A DNA stretch of 6,269 nt from an uncultured Succinivibrio sp. (GCA_900754255.1 CAAECI010000023.1:1-6269), one strand, 5' to 3'. Positions 1 through 5,864 are shown, counted from the stretch's first letter. A program made the numbers and translations. Notes: generated by a model not told the origin, from the sequence alone.

Positions 1-725
1 GCGTCGACGAGTTCTTCGCCGAAGCCAAATATAACAACGATCACGGCGTACACCGCTTTTCCATAGTCACCTCCGGCGTACGTCTTCCTCCCGACGAAAT
101 TCGTCAGGTAGGCGAGGCTTATAAGAAGATCTCATCTGCGCTTAAGATCCGTTGCTGCGGCTCCTTAGGACTCATTTCTAAGTCTGAGCTCAAATATTTG
201 AAGGATTGCGGGCTTACCCGCTTTCATAATAATGTCGAGACCTCCCGCCGCTTCTTCCCCGAGGTTTGTACCACTCATACCTACGATCAGAAACTTGAAA
301 CCCTCAGATATGCCCGTGACGTAGGACTTGAGATCTGCTCGGGCTGCATCATAGGTATGGGCGAGAACTACGAGGATCGCATCGATATTGCGCTCACTCT
401 GCGCGAGGTGGGGACCGTTTCCACCCCTATAAACATTCTAAATCCTATAAAAGGAACCCCCTTTGAGGATCGCCAAGTGCTGGGTGAGGAGGAAATAGAA
501 CGCAGCGTAGCCTTATTCCGTCACATTATGCCCCGTACGGTTTTACGTACTGCCGGCGGTCGCTTACTTATCAAAGGCTTCTACAAGAAGCTCTTCGATT
601 TCGGGATCAATGCCGAGATCACGGGGGATATGCTTACTACCGAGGGGATCACCATAGCCCAGGATATATCCGATGCAGTGGCCATGAAACGCATAGTCAG
701 TCGCATAGACTCTCCCGAGTGCTGA
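1..725 (+). CDS. bioB: Biotin synthase BioB, 5'-truncated by the window edge
   Basis: Radical-SAM enzyme that inserts sulfur into dethiobiotin, the last step of biotin synthesis, in the cytoplasm. The frame is open from base 3 and gives 240 residues before the TGA at 723-725. Family length is about 310-350, so roughly 80-100 N-terminal residues are missing, including the CxxxCxxC motif for the SAM [4Fe-4S] cluster. Visible BioB landmarks are HNNVETSRRFFP, TTHTY, CSGCIIGMGE, NILNPIKGTP, the LRTAGGR arginine region and TGDMLTTEG near the end. A Cys pair (codons 153-158) and the Cys of CSGC align with E. coli Cys128 and Cys188. The position of E. coli Cys97 reads Ser (RFSIVTSG). This pattern resembles BioB of obligate anaerobes more than the E. 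coli enzyme. No bioF, bioC or bioD follows; a terminator does, so the gene is the last or only one of its transcript here. The family assignment is secure; the subtype is inferred. Confidence 0.95.
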   Translation, partial: VDEFFAEAKYNNDHGVHRFSIVTSGVRLPPDEIRQVGEAYKKISSALKIRCCGSLGLISKSELKYLKDCGLTRFHNNVETSRRFFPEVCTTHTYDQKLETLRYARDVGLEICSGCIIGMGENYEDRIDIALTLREVGTVSTPINILNPIKGTPFEDRQVLGEEEIERSVALFRHIMPRTVLRTAGGRLLIKGFYKKLFDFGINAEITGDMLTTEGITIAQDISDAVAMKRIVSRIDSPEC

Positions 726-782
726 GTTCTTTTTTGGATCAAACGGGATCAATTTAAGCTCAAAGTTGCACACTGCCAATTC

Positions 783-811
783 AAGCCGGTCTTTATGGCC
801 GGTTTTGTTTT
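783..811 (+). terminator. Rho-independent terminator of bioB
   Basis: Positions 783-791 pair with 797-805 around the 5-nt loop TTTAT, giving nine pairs with two G-U wobbles and a CCGG core. A T-rich run (803-811) follows. It sits 57 bp after the bioB stop and upstream of the ABC operon, so it separates the two transcripts. Confidence 0.85.
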
Positions 812-817
812 ATAACA

Positions 818-832
818 GTGCAAATAATGCAC
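818..832. promoter_or_regulatory. Inverted repeat GTGCA-N5-TGCAC, candidate operator
   Basis: A perfect 5-bp inverted repeat (818-822 and 828-832) with an AT-rich 5-bp spacer lies directly behind the bioB terminator and about 120 bp before the first ABC gene. Two more copies of the same half site are nearby, TGCAC at 767-771 and the palindrome GTGCAC at 871-876. The arrangement suggests a dimeric regulator binding upstream of the transporter operon. The half site resembles that of NtrC, but the usual NtrC orientation (TGCAC-N-GTGCA with about 7 bp between cores) is inverted here, so no regulator can be named. It could be chance. Confidence 0.3.
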
Positions 833-901
833 AAAATAAGAGCATTTTTCAAAAATAACGACTTGTTTTGGTGCACTTTTCTCAGTGTCAAACATTGCTC
901 A

Positions 902-907
902 TATACT
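902..907 (+). promoter_or_regulatory. Candidate -10 element for the amino acid ABC operon
   Basis: TATACT matches the sigma-70 -10 consensus at five of six positions and lies 43 bp before the ATG at 951. The -35 region at 16-18 bp spacing (about 878-885, TTTCTCAG) is poor, so the promoter would be weak or activator-dependent. The flanking DNA is AT-rich. No sigma-54 GG-N10-GC signature was found in the gap. Confidence 0.3.
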
Positions 908-950
908 CAAATCAAAGCTACCTCTCAGCTAACAAGGTTGCAAAAAGAAT

Positions 951-1688
951 ATGACAGCAATGATCAAACTTTCAAAAGTAAACAAGGTCTTCGGGGATCT
1001 GCATGTGCTCAAAGACGTGAGTCTCGAGGTTGCCGAGGGCGAAAAGCTGGTCATCATCGGACCGTCCGGATCGGGAAAATCCACCACCGTACGTTGCATG
1101 AATTTTCTGGAAGTGCCGACCTCAGGTCACGTCTTTATAGGCGGAACCGAGCTTACCGAGAAAAACCGTCTGCGCATGATACGTGAAAACATGTCCATGG
1201 TTTTCCAGTCCTTCAACCTCTATCCGCATCTGGACGTGTTGCACAATCTGACTTTGGCACCTGTGAAAATTCATCACATGAAGGAAAGCGAGGCCGAGGA
1301 GTTGGCCATGCACTACCTTTCCATCGTGGGACTTGAGGACAAGAAAAATGCTTATCCGCAGGCTCTGTCTGGCGGTCAGCAACAGCGTATCGCCATCGCC
1401 CGCGCCCTGTGTCAGAAAAGCAAGATCATGCTTTTTGACGAGCCTACGTCCGCACTTGATCCCGAAACCATTCAGGAGGTTTTGGACGTCATGGTCAAAT
1501 TGGCCAAGGAATCCAACATCACCATGGTGGTGGTTACCCATGAAATGGGCTTTGCAAGACAGGTTGCCGATCGCGTGATCTTTATGGAGGACGGTCGCGT
1601 CGTGGAGGATGGTACTCCCGAGAAGTTATTCGATCATCCCGAATCCGAACGCGTCAAGCAGTTCCTAGGCAAGATCCTGAAACATTGA
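951..1688 (+). CDS. Polar amino acid ABC transporter, ATP-binding subunit (GlnQ/PebC type)
   Basis: Cytoplasmic ATPase that drives amino acid import through the two permeases encoded downstream. It has 245 residues, the usual length for the GlnQ/HisP/GltL group. All ABC motifs are intact: Walker A GPSGSGKST (37-45), Q-loop Gln86 in VFQSFNLYPH, signature LSGGQQQR (139-146), Walker B IMLFDEP (159-165, catalytic Glu164), D-loop SALD (167-170) and switch His197 in VVVTHEM. It is the first gene of the operon, in the same order as pebC of the Campylobacter PEB1 system. The start is uncertain: ATG at 951 and ATG at 960 are both in frame, and neither has a strong Shine-Dalgarno (an A-rich AAAAAGAAT precedes 951). 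Homologous proteins often begin MIKLSKV, which would favour 960. Family and function are certain; the exact substrate is inferred from the binding protein. Confidence 0.95.
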   Translation: MTAMIKLSKVNKVFGDLHVLKDVSLEVAEGEKLVIIGPSGSGKSTTVRCMNFLEVPTSGHVFIGGTELTEKNRLRMIRENMSMVFQSFNLYPHLDVLHNLTLAPVKIHHMKESEAEELAMHYLSIVGLEDKKNAYPQALSGGQQQRIAIARALCQKSKIMLFDEPTSALDPETIQEVLDVMVKLAKESNITMVVVTHEMGFARQVADRVIFMEDGRVVEDGTPEKLFDHPESERVKQFLGKILKH

Positions 1689-1706
1689 TTTTTTTAAACG
1701 GCTCAC

Positions 1707-1713
1707 AAGGGGG
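1707..1713 (+). promoter_or_regulatory. Strong ribosome binding site of the binding-protein gene
   Basis: AAGGGGG lies 7 bp before the ATG at 1721. It decides that start over the TTG at 1685, which would overlap the ATPase stop codon and add 12 residues in front of the signal peptide. Confidence 0.7.
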
Positions 1714-1720
1714 CTACATT

Positions 1721-2560
1721 ATGAACAACATTTTAAAATTCACGGCCGCAAGTGCCGCTGCTTTAGCCATCTCCTCCGCATCGCTTGCCGTAGCCGCACC
1801 CGATGCCAGCATTCCCGAGATCAAGCAGATCCAGGATCGCGGAGTACTCAAGGTCGGTGTCAAAAACGCCGTGATAGGTTTTTCCGTCGAGGATCCTCTC
1901 ACCGGAGAATATAAGGGCTTTGAGGACGATCTGGCACGCCTTATTGCCAAAGATCTGGGAGTCGACGTGGAATTTACGGCCGTTACGGCTGCAACCCGTA
2001 CCGAGCTTATCGATTCGGGCGATCTTGACGTAGTTCTCGCCACCTTCACCATCTCCGATGAGCGTAAGACTCACTGGGATTTCACCGTGCCCTACTACAC
2101 CGACTATGTATCCGTACTGGTCGAGGATAAATCCGGCATCAAGAGCCTCAAGGATATCGAGGGTAAAAAGGTAGGCGTTTCCTCAGGCTCCACCTCCGCC
2201 CGCGCCTTGGTTCAGGCCATGATCGACAACAAGCTCATCGAGGGCAAGGGCTTTGATCCCGCCACCTTTGATCCTCATACCTGGACCGAAGGCGTAAGCT
2301 TCCAGCAATATGACGATTATCCTGCAATCTCCACCGCTCTTTCGGCAAACGAGGTACAGGCCTTCTGCGTGGATAAGTCCATTCTGAATATTTACAAAAC
2401 CCCGGGACGCAGCTTCATTTCCGACAAGTTCGCACCTCAGTCCTACGGTGCCGTAACCAAGAAAGGATCCGGTCTTTCCTCCTATGTAAACTCGCTCATG
2501 GAGGGCTGGCTTAAGGACGGTACCGTCAAAAAACTCATTCACGAGCACAAGCTCGATTAA
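1721..2560 (+). CDS. peb1A: Periplasmic aspartate/glutamate-binding protein, PEB1-like (SBP family 3)
   Basis: Periplasmic receptor that captures the amino acid and delivers it to the permease pair. It has 279 residues. A signal peptide spans about 1-25 (Lys6, an Ala-rich core, probable cleavage after AVA at 25). The family 3 landmarks are present: GVLKVGVKN (41-49), YKGFEDDLARL (64-74), LATFTISDERK (106-116), FTVPYY (121-126), AFCVDKSIL (214-222) and APQSYGAVTKK (238-248). Aligned from memory to Campylobacter PEB1, the ligand residues Lys19, Arg67, Arg89 and Asp174 correspond to Lys48, Arg93, Arg115 and Asp218. This supports Asp/Glu as ligand. Between Thr158 and Asp218 there are about 18 more residues than in PEB1, around FDPATFDPHTW (178-188). 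The start follows from the strong AAGGGGG site and the signal peptide. No lipobox is seen, so it is probably soluble. Family is certain; ligand is likely, not proven. Confidence 0.92.
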   Translation: MNNILKFTAASAAALAISSASLAVAAPDASIPEIKQIQDRGVLKVGVKNAVIGFSVEDPLTGEYKGFEDDLARLIAKDLGVDVEFTAVTAATRTELIDSGDLDVVLATFTISDERKTHWDFTVPYYTDYVSVLVEDKSGIKSLKDIEGKKVGVSSGSTSARALVQAMIDNKLIEGKGFDPATFDPHTWTEGVSFQQYDDYPAISTALSANEVQAFCVDKSILNIYKTPGRSFISDKFAPQSYGAVTKKGSGLSSYVNSLMEGWLKDGTVKKLIHEHKLD

Positions 2561-2580
2561 GATTGAACTTGAATTAGGAT

Positions 2581-2607
2581 CGGGCTCCGTTCAGGGGCCC
2601 GTATTTT
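2581..2607 (+). terminator. Intercistronic hairpin between binding-protein and permease genes
   Basis: CGGGCTCC (2581-2588) pairs with GGGGCCCG (2594-2601) around the 5-nt loop GTTCA: eight pairs, one G-U. It is followed by TATTTT and lies within the 57-bp gap before the first permease. Such structures after binding-protein genes commonly terminate part of the transcripts or protect the upstream mRNA from 3' exonucleases, giving more receptor than permease. It cannot be a full stop for the operon, because no promoter is obvious in the short remaining gap. Confidence 0.65.
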
Positions 2608-2617
2608 CGGAGCACAT

Positions 2618-3304
2618 ATGGGATCTCTATTTTCAGCAAATGCATGGGAGCTGGTCTGGAATTTCAGAGGAACATTCTTGTTCGGCTTTCTAAACACTCT
2701 CGAGGTGGCGGTATTTGCCATACTGCTCAGTCTGTTTTTGGGACTTATCTTCGGCCTGATGTCGACAGGAAAGAAAACATCATTGAAATTCATCGCCAGA
2801 TGTTATGTCGAGTTTATCCAAAATACTCCGCTGCTATTGCAAATATGTTTTTTGTATTATGCCCTGTCCTTCTCAGGACACAGCATAGGGATCATGGCCT
2901 CGGGTATTTTATCGATAGGCGTTTACCACGGCGCGTATATGGCCGAGGTCTTTCGTGCCGGCATCACCGCCGTCCCGAAGGGACAATTTGAATCGGCCGA
3001 GGCTCAGGGCTTTAGCTATACGGGGGTCATGCGTTACGTTATTTTGCCCCAATGCGTCAAAATTATTTTGCCCCCCATGACCTGCCAGATAGTGAATCTC
3101 ACCAAAAACACCGCCGTACTGTACATCATAGGCGGGGCCGATCTCATCTCCACCACCTACAATTTTGTAACCGGCGTCAATACGGGCGGAGCATACGGAC
3201 CTGCTTACGTGATCTGCGGTCTCCTGTTCTTCGTCGTGTGCTATCCGCTCTCAAAGCTGGCCGGCATGTGGGAACAAAGTCTCAAAAAGCGCGACGTAAT
3301 TTGA
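2618..3304 (+). CDS. Polar amino acid ABC transporter, permease subunit 1 (HisM/GlnP family)
   Basis: Inner-membrane subunit of the importer, 228 residues, typical of the HisMQ family. Hydrophobic segments are visible at about 20-48, 72-86, 90-106 and, towards the C-terminus, around the segment CGLLFFVVCYPL. EFIQNTPLLLQ (65-75) is the conserved family segment. The cytoplasmic EAA loop that contacts the ATPase is VPKGQFESAEAQGF (119-132) with the invariant Gly131. The start ATG at 2618 is preceded by GGAG (2609-2612) at 5 bp. It ends 12 bp before the second permease, and the two probably form a heterodimer. Residues in the pore do not tell the substrate; the PEB1-like receptor suggests Asp/Glu. 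Confidence 0.93.
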   Translation: MGSLFSANAWELVWNFRGTFLFGFLNTLEVAVFAILLSLFLGLIFGLMSTGKKTSLKFIARCYVEFIQNTPLLLQICFLYYALSFSGHSIGIMASGILSIGVYHGAYMAEVFRAGITAVPKGQFESAEAQGFSYTGVMRYVILPQCVKIILPPMTCQIVNLTKNTAVLYIIGGADLISTTYNFVTGVNTGGAYGPAYVICGLLFFVVCYPLSKLAGMWEQSLKKRDVI

Positions 3305-3316
3305 TCGGAGTAAAAA

Positions 3317-4066
3317 ATGGAAGATTGGATTGCAAGTTTCAACGTTTTGACTCTGGGCCCCGTTTGGGCTTACATAGTCAAGGGAACTCTTTTTACCGTC
3401 ATTATCTCAACCGTCTCCGTATTGCTGAGCATTGTGATCGGCGCGGTGCTGGCTTTGGTCAGAAACTACTGTAACGCTCCCCGTTACCGTATTTTCAAAT
3501 ACCTTGCATCGCTGTATATCGAGGTGTTTCGCAACACTCCGCTGTTGCTGTGGATCTTCGTAGCGGTGGTATTCTGCCCCGTTCCCGATTTTTTCGGACA
3601 TCCCCTGTTCGGGCTTTCCTCCGTTGAAACCAAAATGCTGTTCAAGGCCTCAATGGCTTTGACCGTATATACCTCATCGGTGATAGCCGAGATCATTCGC
3701 GGCGGCCTCAACGCTGTTCCGCGCGGACAGTTTGAAACGGCCTATACGCAAGGCTTCGGAATAGTCAAAACCATGTACTATGTGGTTTTGCCCCAGGCTC
3801 TGCGCAACGTGGTTCCGACTTTGCTCAGTCAAATCATCACCACCATCAAGGACTCGTCCTTTTTGGCCAATGTCGCCACCATCGAGCTCATGTCCCGCGT
3901 CAGAAAGATCCTAAGCTCGGCCAACGTATATAACGGGCTCGGAACCATCAACGTATCCGATGTATTCGTGCTGTACGGAACCGCCGCCGTCATCTATTTC
4001 GTCATCAACTTCTCTCTCTCGCTGTGGGTCAGACGCATGCAAGCCAAACGCGGCGTCACGGCCTAA
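3317..4066 (+). CDS. Polar amino acid ABC transporter, permease subunit 2 (HisQ/GlnP family)
   Basis: Second inner-membrane subunit, 249 residues. Hydrophobic segments run at about 18-48 and 75-93, with further ones through 107-130 and near the C-terminus (VLYGTAAVIYFVINF). The family segment FRNTPLLLW lies at 71-79. The EAA loop is AVPRGQFETAYTQGFG (133-148) with Gly146. Compared with its partner it carries a longer stretch between the second and third membrane segments (about 88-107, VPDFFGHPLFG), likely periplasmic. The ribosome site GGAG (3307-3310) is 6 bp before the ATG, right behind the stop of permease 1. Its stop at 4064-4066 overlaps the ribosome site of the next gene, consistent with one transcript and possible translational coupling. 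Confidence 0.93.
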   Translation: MEDWIASFNVLTLGPVWAYIVKGTLFTVIISTVSVLLSIVIGAVLALVRNYCNAPRYRIFKYLASLYIEVFRNTPLLLWIFVAVVFCPVPDFFGHPLFGLSSVETKMLFKASMALTVYTSSVIAEIIRGGLNAVPRGQFETAYTQGFGIVKTMYYVVLPQALRNVVPTLLSQIITTIKDSSFLANVATIELMSRVRKILSSANVYNGLGTINVSDVFVLYGTAAVIYFVINFSLSLWVRRMQAKRGVTA

Positions 4067-4070
4067 GGAG
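4065..4070 (+). promoter_or_regulatory. Ribosome binding site that decides the kinase-like gene's start
   Basis: AAGGAG overlaps the stop codon of permease 2. It is 7 bp from the ATG at 4078 but only 1 bp from the ATG at 4072, so 4078 is the better start. Confidence 0.6.
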
Positions 4071-4077
4071 TATGAAA

Positions 4078-4686
4078 ATGAAACCTCCGGTCATTACCCT
4101 TTCACGCGAATTTGCATCTATGGGACGTACCATCGCCCAAAGGGTTGCCCAAAAGCTCAATATAGAAATATTGGATCGCGACATTGTAGCCGAGGCTGCC
4201 CGGCGCATGAACATGACCATTCCCGAGATCTCGCGACTTGACGAGCACCCCGGCTACAACCGTTTTTTCATGCGTCGCACCTATCTTTTTAATTTCGGCG
4301 TCTATAACTCGTCCGAAAAGCTCTTTGAGGTGGAAAGCAACGTCATTCAAGACTATGCTGAAAAAGGTAATTGCATCATCGTGGGACGTTGTGCCGAAAG
4401 CATATTACGCAAACGCGAAAATATGCTCAGGGTATATATCTACGCTCCCTTTGAAAGTCGTCTGCGTCATTGCATGGAGGAACTGCAATTGGGAGGAAAA
4501 GAGGAATCCGAGGCGGACATACGTCGTGTGGACGAGGCCCGCAACGCCTACCGTCGCCGTCATGCCGCCAGCGGAAATCCCTACGACAATTTCGACCTCA
4601 TCATCAATTCGGCTACCTTCGGTATAGATGGCAGTGCCGAGCTGATAGCCGCAGTGGCCAAAAAACAGCTTCATGGCTTAGGTTGA
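4078..4686 (+). CDS. Cytidylate-kinase-like P-loop protein (Cytidylate_kin2 / AAK6 family)
   Basis: Predicted small cytosolic nucleoside-phosphate-kinase-fold protein of 202 residues, the usual size for this family. It opens VITLSREFASMGRTIAQRVA (5-24), the family's version of the P-loop. Then come ILDRDIV (31-37), the central strand IIVGRCAESILR (100-111) and the strand LRVYIYAPFESRL (117-129). A lid-like region VDEARNAYRRRHA (151-163) follows, with NPYDNFDLIINS (167-178) at the end of the fold. Family members usually read GSGG where this one has ASMG (13-16), so nucleotide binding may be altered. The physiological substrate of these proteins is generally unknown, and CMP phosphorylation should not be assumed. 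It starts 11 bp after permease 2 with a shared ribosome site, so it is co-transcribed with the Asp/Glu transporter. The ATG at 4072 is an alternative start adding two residues. No membrane segment or signal peptide is present. Confidence 0.85.
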   Translation: MKPPVITLSREFASMGRTIAQRVAQKLNIEILDRDIVAEAARRMNMTIPEISRLDEHPGYNRFFMRRTYLFNFGVYNSSEKLFEVESNVIQDYAEKGNCIIVGRCAESILRKRENMLRVYIYAPFESRLRHCMEELQLGGKEESEADIRRVDEARNAYRRRHAASGNPYDNFDLIINSATFGIDGSAELIAAVAKKQLHGLG

Positions 4687-4717
4687 TGTTAATAACTCTG
4701 CCCTCTTACCTTCTCAT

Positions 4718-4742
4718 CAGGCTCCGCAACGGAGCCTGTTTC
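4718..4742 (+). terminator. Terminator-like hairpin between convergent genes
   Basis: CAGGCTCCG (4718-4726) pairs perfectly with CGGAGCCTG (4730-4738) around the 3-nt loop CAA. A short TTT (4739-4741) follows on the + strand, and 32 bp separate it from the kinase-like gene's stop. It starts two bases beyond the degS stop codon read on the other strand, so it may stop both transcripts. The - strand side has no T-run, so termination of degS there would be weak. Confidence 0.7.
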
Positions 4743-5844
4743 AATCCATTCCTACCCTGTCCTCAGCCAACGTGATTTGCACATCATGCTCCTCACCGTC
4801 GCGCAGGAGCTTAAACTCGATCACAGTGCCGGGAGTGGTGGCCGAAATGTTTTCTATAAGCTCCTTTAATGAGGCGATACGACGCCCGTCTACGGCAAAA
4901 ATTACATCCCCCACATTCAAAAGTCCAGCCGCAGGTCCGCTGGGATCGATAAAGCCCACTCTGACCCCCACTCCCTGCTCATTGGGCAGGGGTACAGTGC
5001 CGTCATCGGAAATTCCCAAATAACCGCGGATCACCCGTCCGTGGGAAATGATCTCAGACATTACGGCAGTCACAAGCTTGGTGGGAACTGCAAAGCCTAT
5101 ACCGTAGGTTTGATACCCGTTGAAGGAAGCCGTATTGATCCCCACCAGCTCTCCTGCCGTATTGATGAGTGCTCCCCCGGAATTACCGTTGTTGATGGGA
5201 GCGTCGGTTTGAATAAGATCCTGCAGCCCCTCGCGTATATTCATCTGATTGCGGGTTATAAGTCCCGATCCCGAGCGGGCGGTGGCGGAGATGATGCCGT
5301 GGGTTACCGTTTGGCCGAGATTATTAGGATTGCCTATGGCCAAAACCACGTCCCCCACCTGCAATTCATGGCGACGACTTTGCAACGAAATAGCCTTAAG
5401 CCCCGGCGCCTCCACCTTCAGCACTGCTATATCGGTACGCGGATCATAGCCCACCACAAAGGCCCGATACAGCTCTCCCGTGCGCAACATGGCCCATACG
5501 GCCTGATCCGGATCTTTGGACGATGGCACAACATGATAGTTGGTGACTATATAGCCGTCGGAGCGCATGATCACTCCTGAGGCACTGTTGGTGATCGCAG
5601 AGGATCCCCCCTCCTCTTTTTTATTTTCTCCCGCATACTCAGTATCCGGCGAGGTGACGTAAATATTCACGACACTGGGAGCGGCCTTGGCTACGGCATA
5701 TGCGTAACTGTCAACATTGACGCCCTTTGAATACAAAACGTCTCCCACATGCTGTCCGGCCTTGGGATTTATCGTCAGGACCACTATGCCGACCAAGATG
5801 CCCACGATTGCAGGCAGTACAAGTATGAAAAGATATTTCTTCAT
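4741..5844 (-). CDS. degS: DegS-like membrane-anchored periplasmic serine protease
   Basis: Inner-membrane-anchored HtrA-family protease. In E. coli, DegS senses unfolded outer-membrane porin C-termini with its PDZ domain and cleaves RseA to release sigma-E. It has 367 residues (E. coli DegS about 355). One N-terminal membrane anchor (4-25) precedes the protease domain. The triad is His104 (TNYHVV), Asp138 (RTDIAV) and Ser222 (GNSGGA). VGDVVLAIGNP and NLGQTVTHGIISAT (163-188) match DegS closely. A single PDZ domain covers about 275-360, starting at YLGI and including DVIFAVDG. One PDZ plus a membrane anchor separates it from DegP/DegQ. Two loops are longer than in E. coli: residues about 64-88 (charged, KKEEGG) and about 190-214. 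The start ATG (5842-5844) has no good Shine-Dalgarno but gives the proper anchor. It is convergent with the ABC operon; no degQ is adjacent in this window. Confidence 0.92.
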   Translation of the reverse strand: MKKYLFILVLPAIVGILVGIVVLTINPKAGQHVGDVLYSKGVNVDSYAYAVAKAAPSVVNIYVTSPDTEYAGENKKEEGGSSAITNSASGVIMRSDGYIVTNYHVVPSSKDPDQAVWAMLRTGELYRAFVVGYDPRTDIAVLKVEAPGLKAISLQSRRHELQVGDVVLAIGNPNNLGQTVTHGIISATARSGSGLITRNQMNIREGLQDLIQTDAPINNGNSGGALINTAGELVGINTASFNGYQTYGIGFAVPTKLVTAVMSEIISHGRVIRGYLGISDDGTVPLPNEQGVGVRVGFIDPSGPAAGLLNVGDVIFAVDGRRIASLKELIENISATTPGTVIEFKLLRDGEEHDVQITLAEDRVGMD

Positions 5845-5864
5845 ATAAGATAAGAAGTTGCTGA

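Noticed and set aside
818..876. NtrC/sigma-54 control of the transporter operon
   Set aside because: The half sites look right, but no site has the TGCAC-N-GTGCA geometry at normal spacing and there is no GG-N10-GC promoter. It is kept only as an unassigned motif cluster.
818..1186. A 122-codon + strand open frame covering the promoter gap and the ATPase start
   Set aside because: It overlaps the ATPase gene in another frame, and its residues (many Arg, Cys and Ser) are typical of a shadow frame. It would also remove the regulatory gap behind the bioB terminator.
1714..2548. Several 100-120 codon - strand frames opposite the binding-protein gene
   Set aside because: All are antisense shadows of a gene with clear family motifs. 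The compositions are Gly/Ser/Arg rich and no ribosome sites or domains are visible.
2581..2607. Full operon terminator after the binding-protein gene
   Set aside because: The permeases follow within 11 bp of the last T and need the same transcript. Partial termination or mRNA protection is more likely.
5041..5580. A 179-codon + strand open frame opposite degS
   Set aside because: It is antisense to a protease gene with intact catalytic residues, and its translation shows no recognisable family.
4741..5844. DegP/DegQ assignment for the protease
   Set aside because: There is one PDZ domain, a membrane anchor instead of a cleavable signal, and DegS-type sequence around GDVVLAIGNP and RVIRGYLGI.
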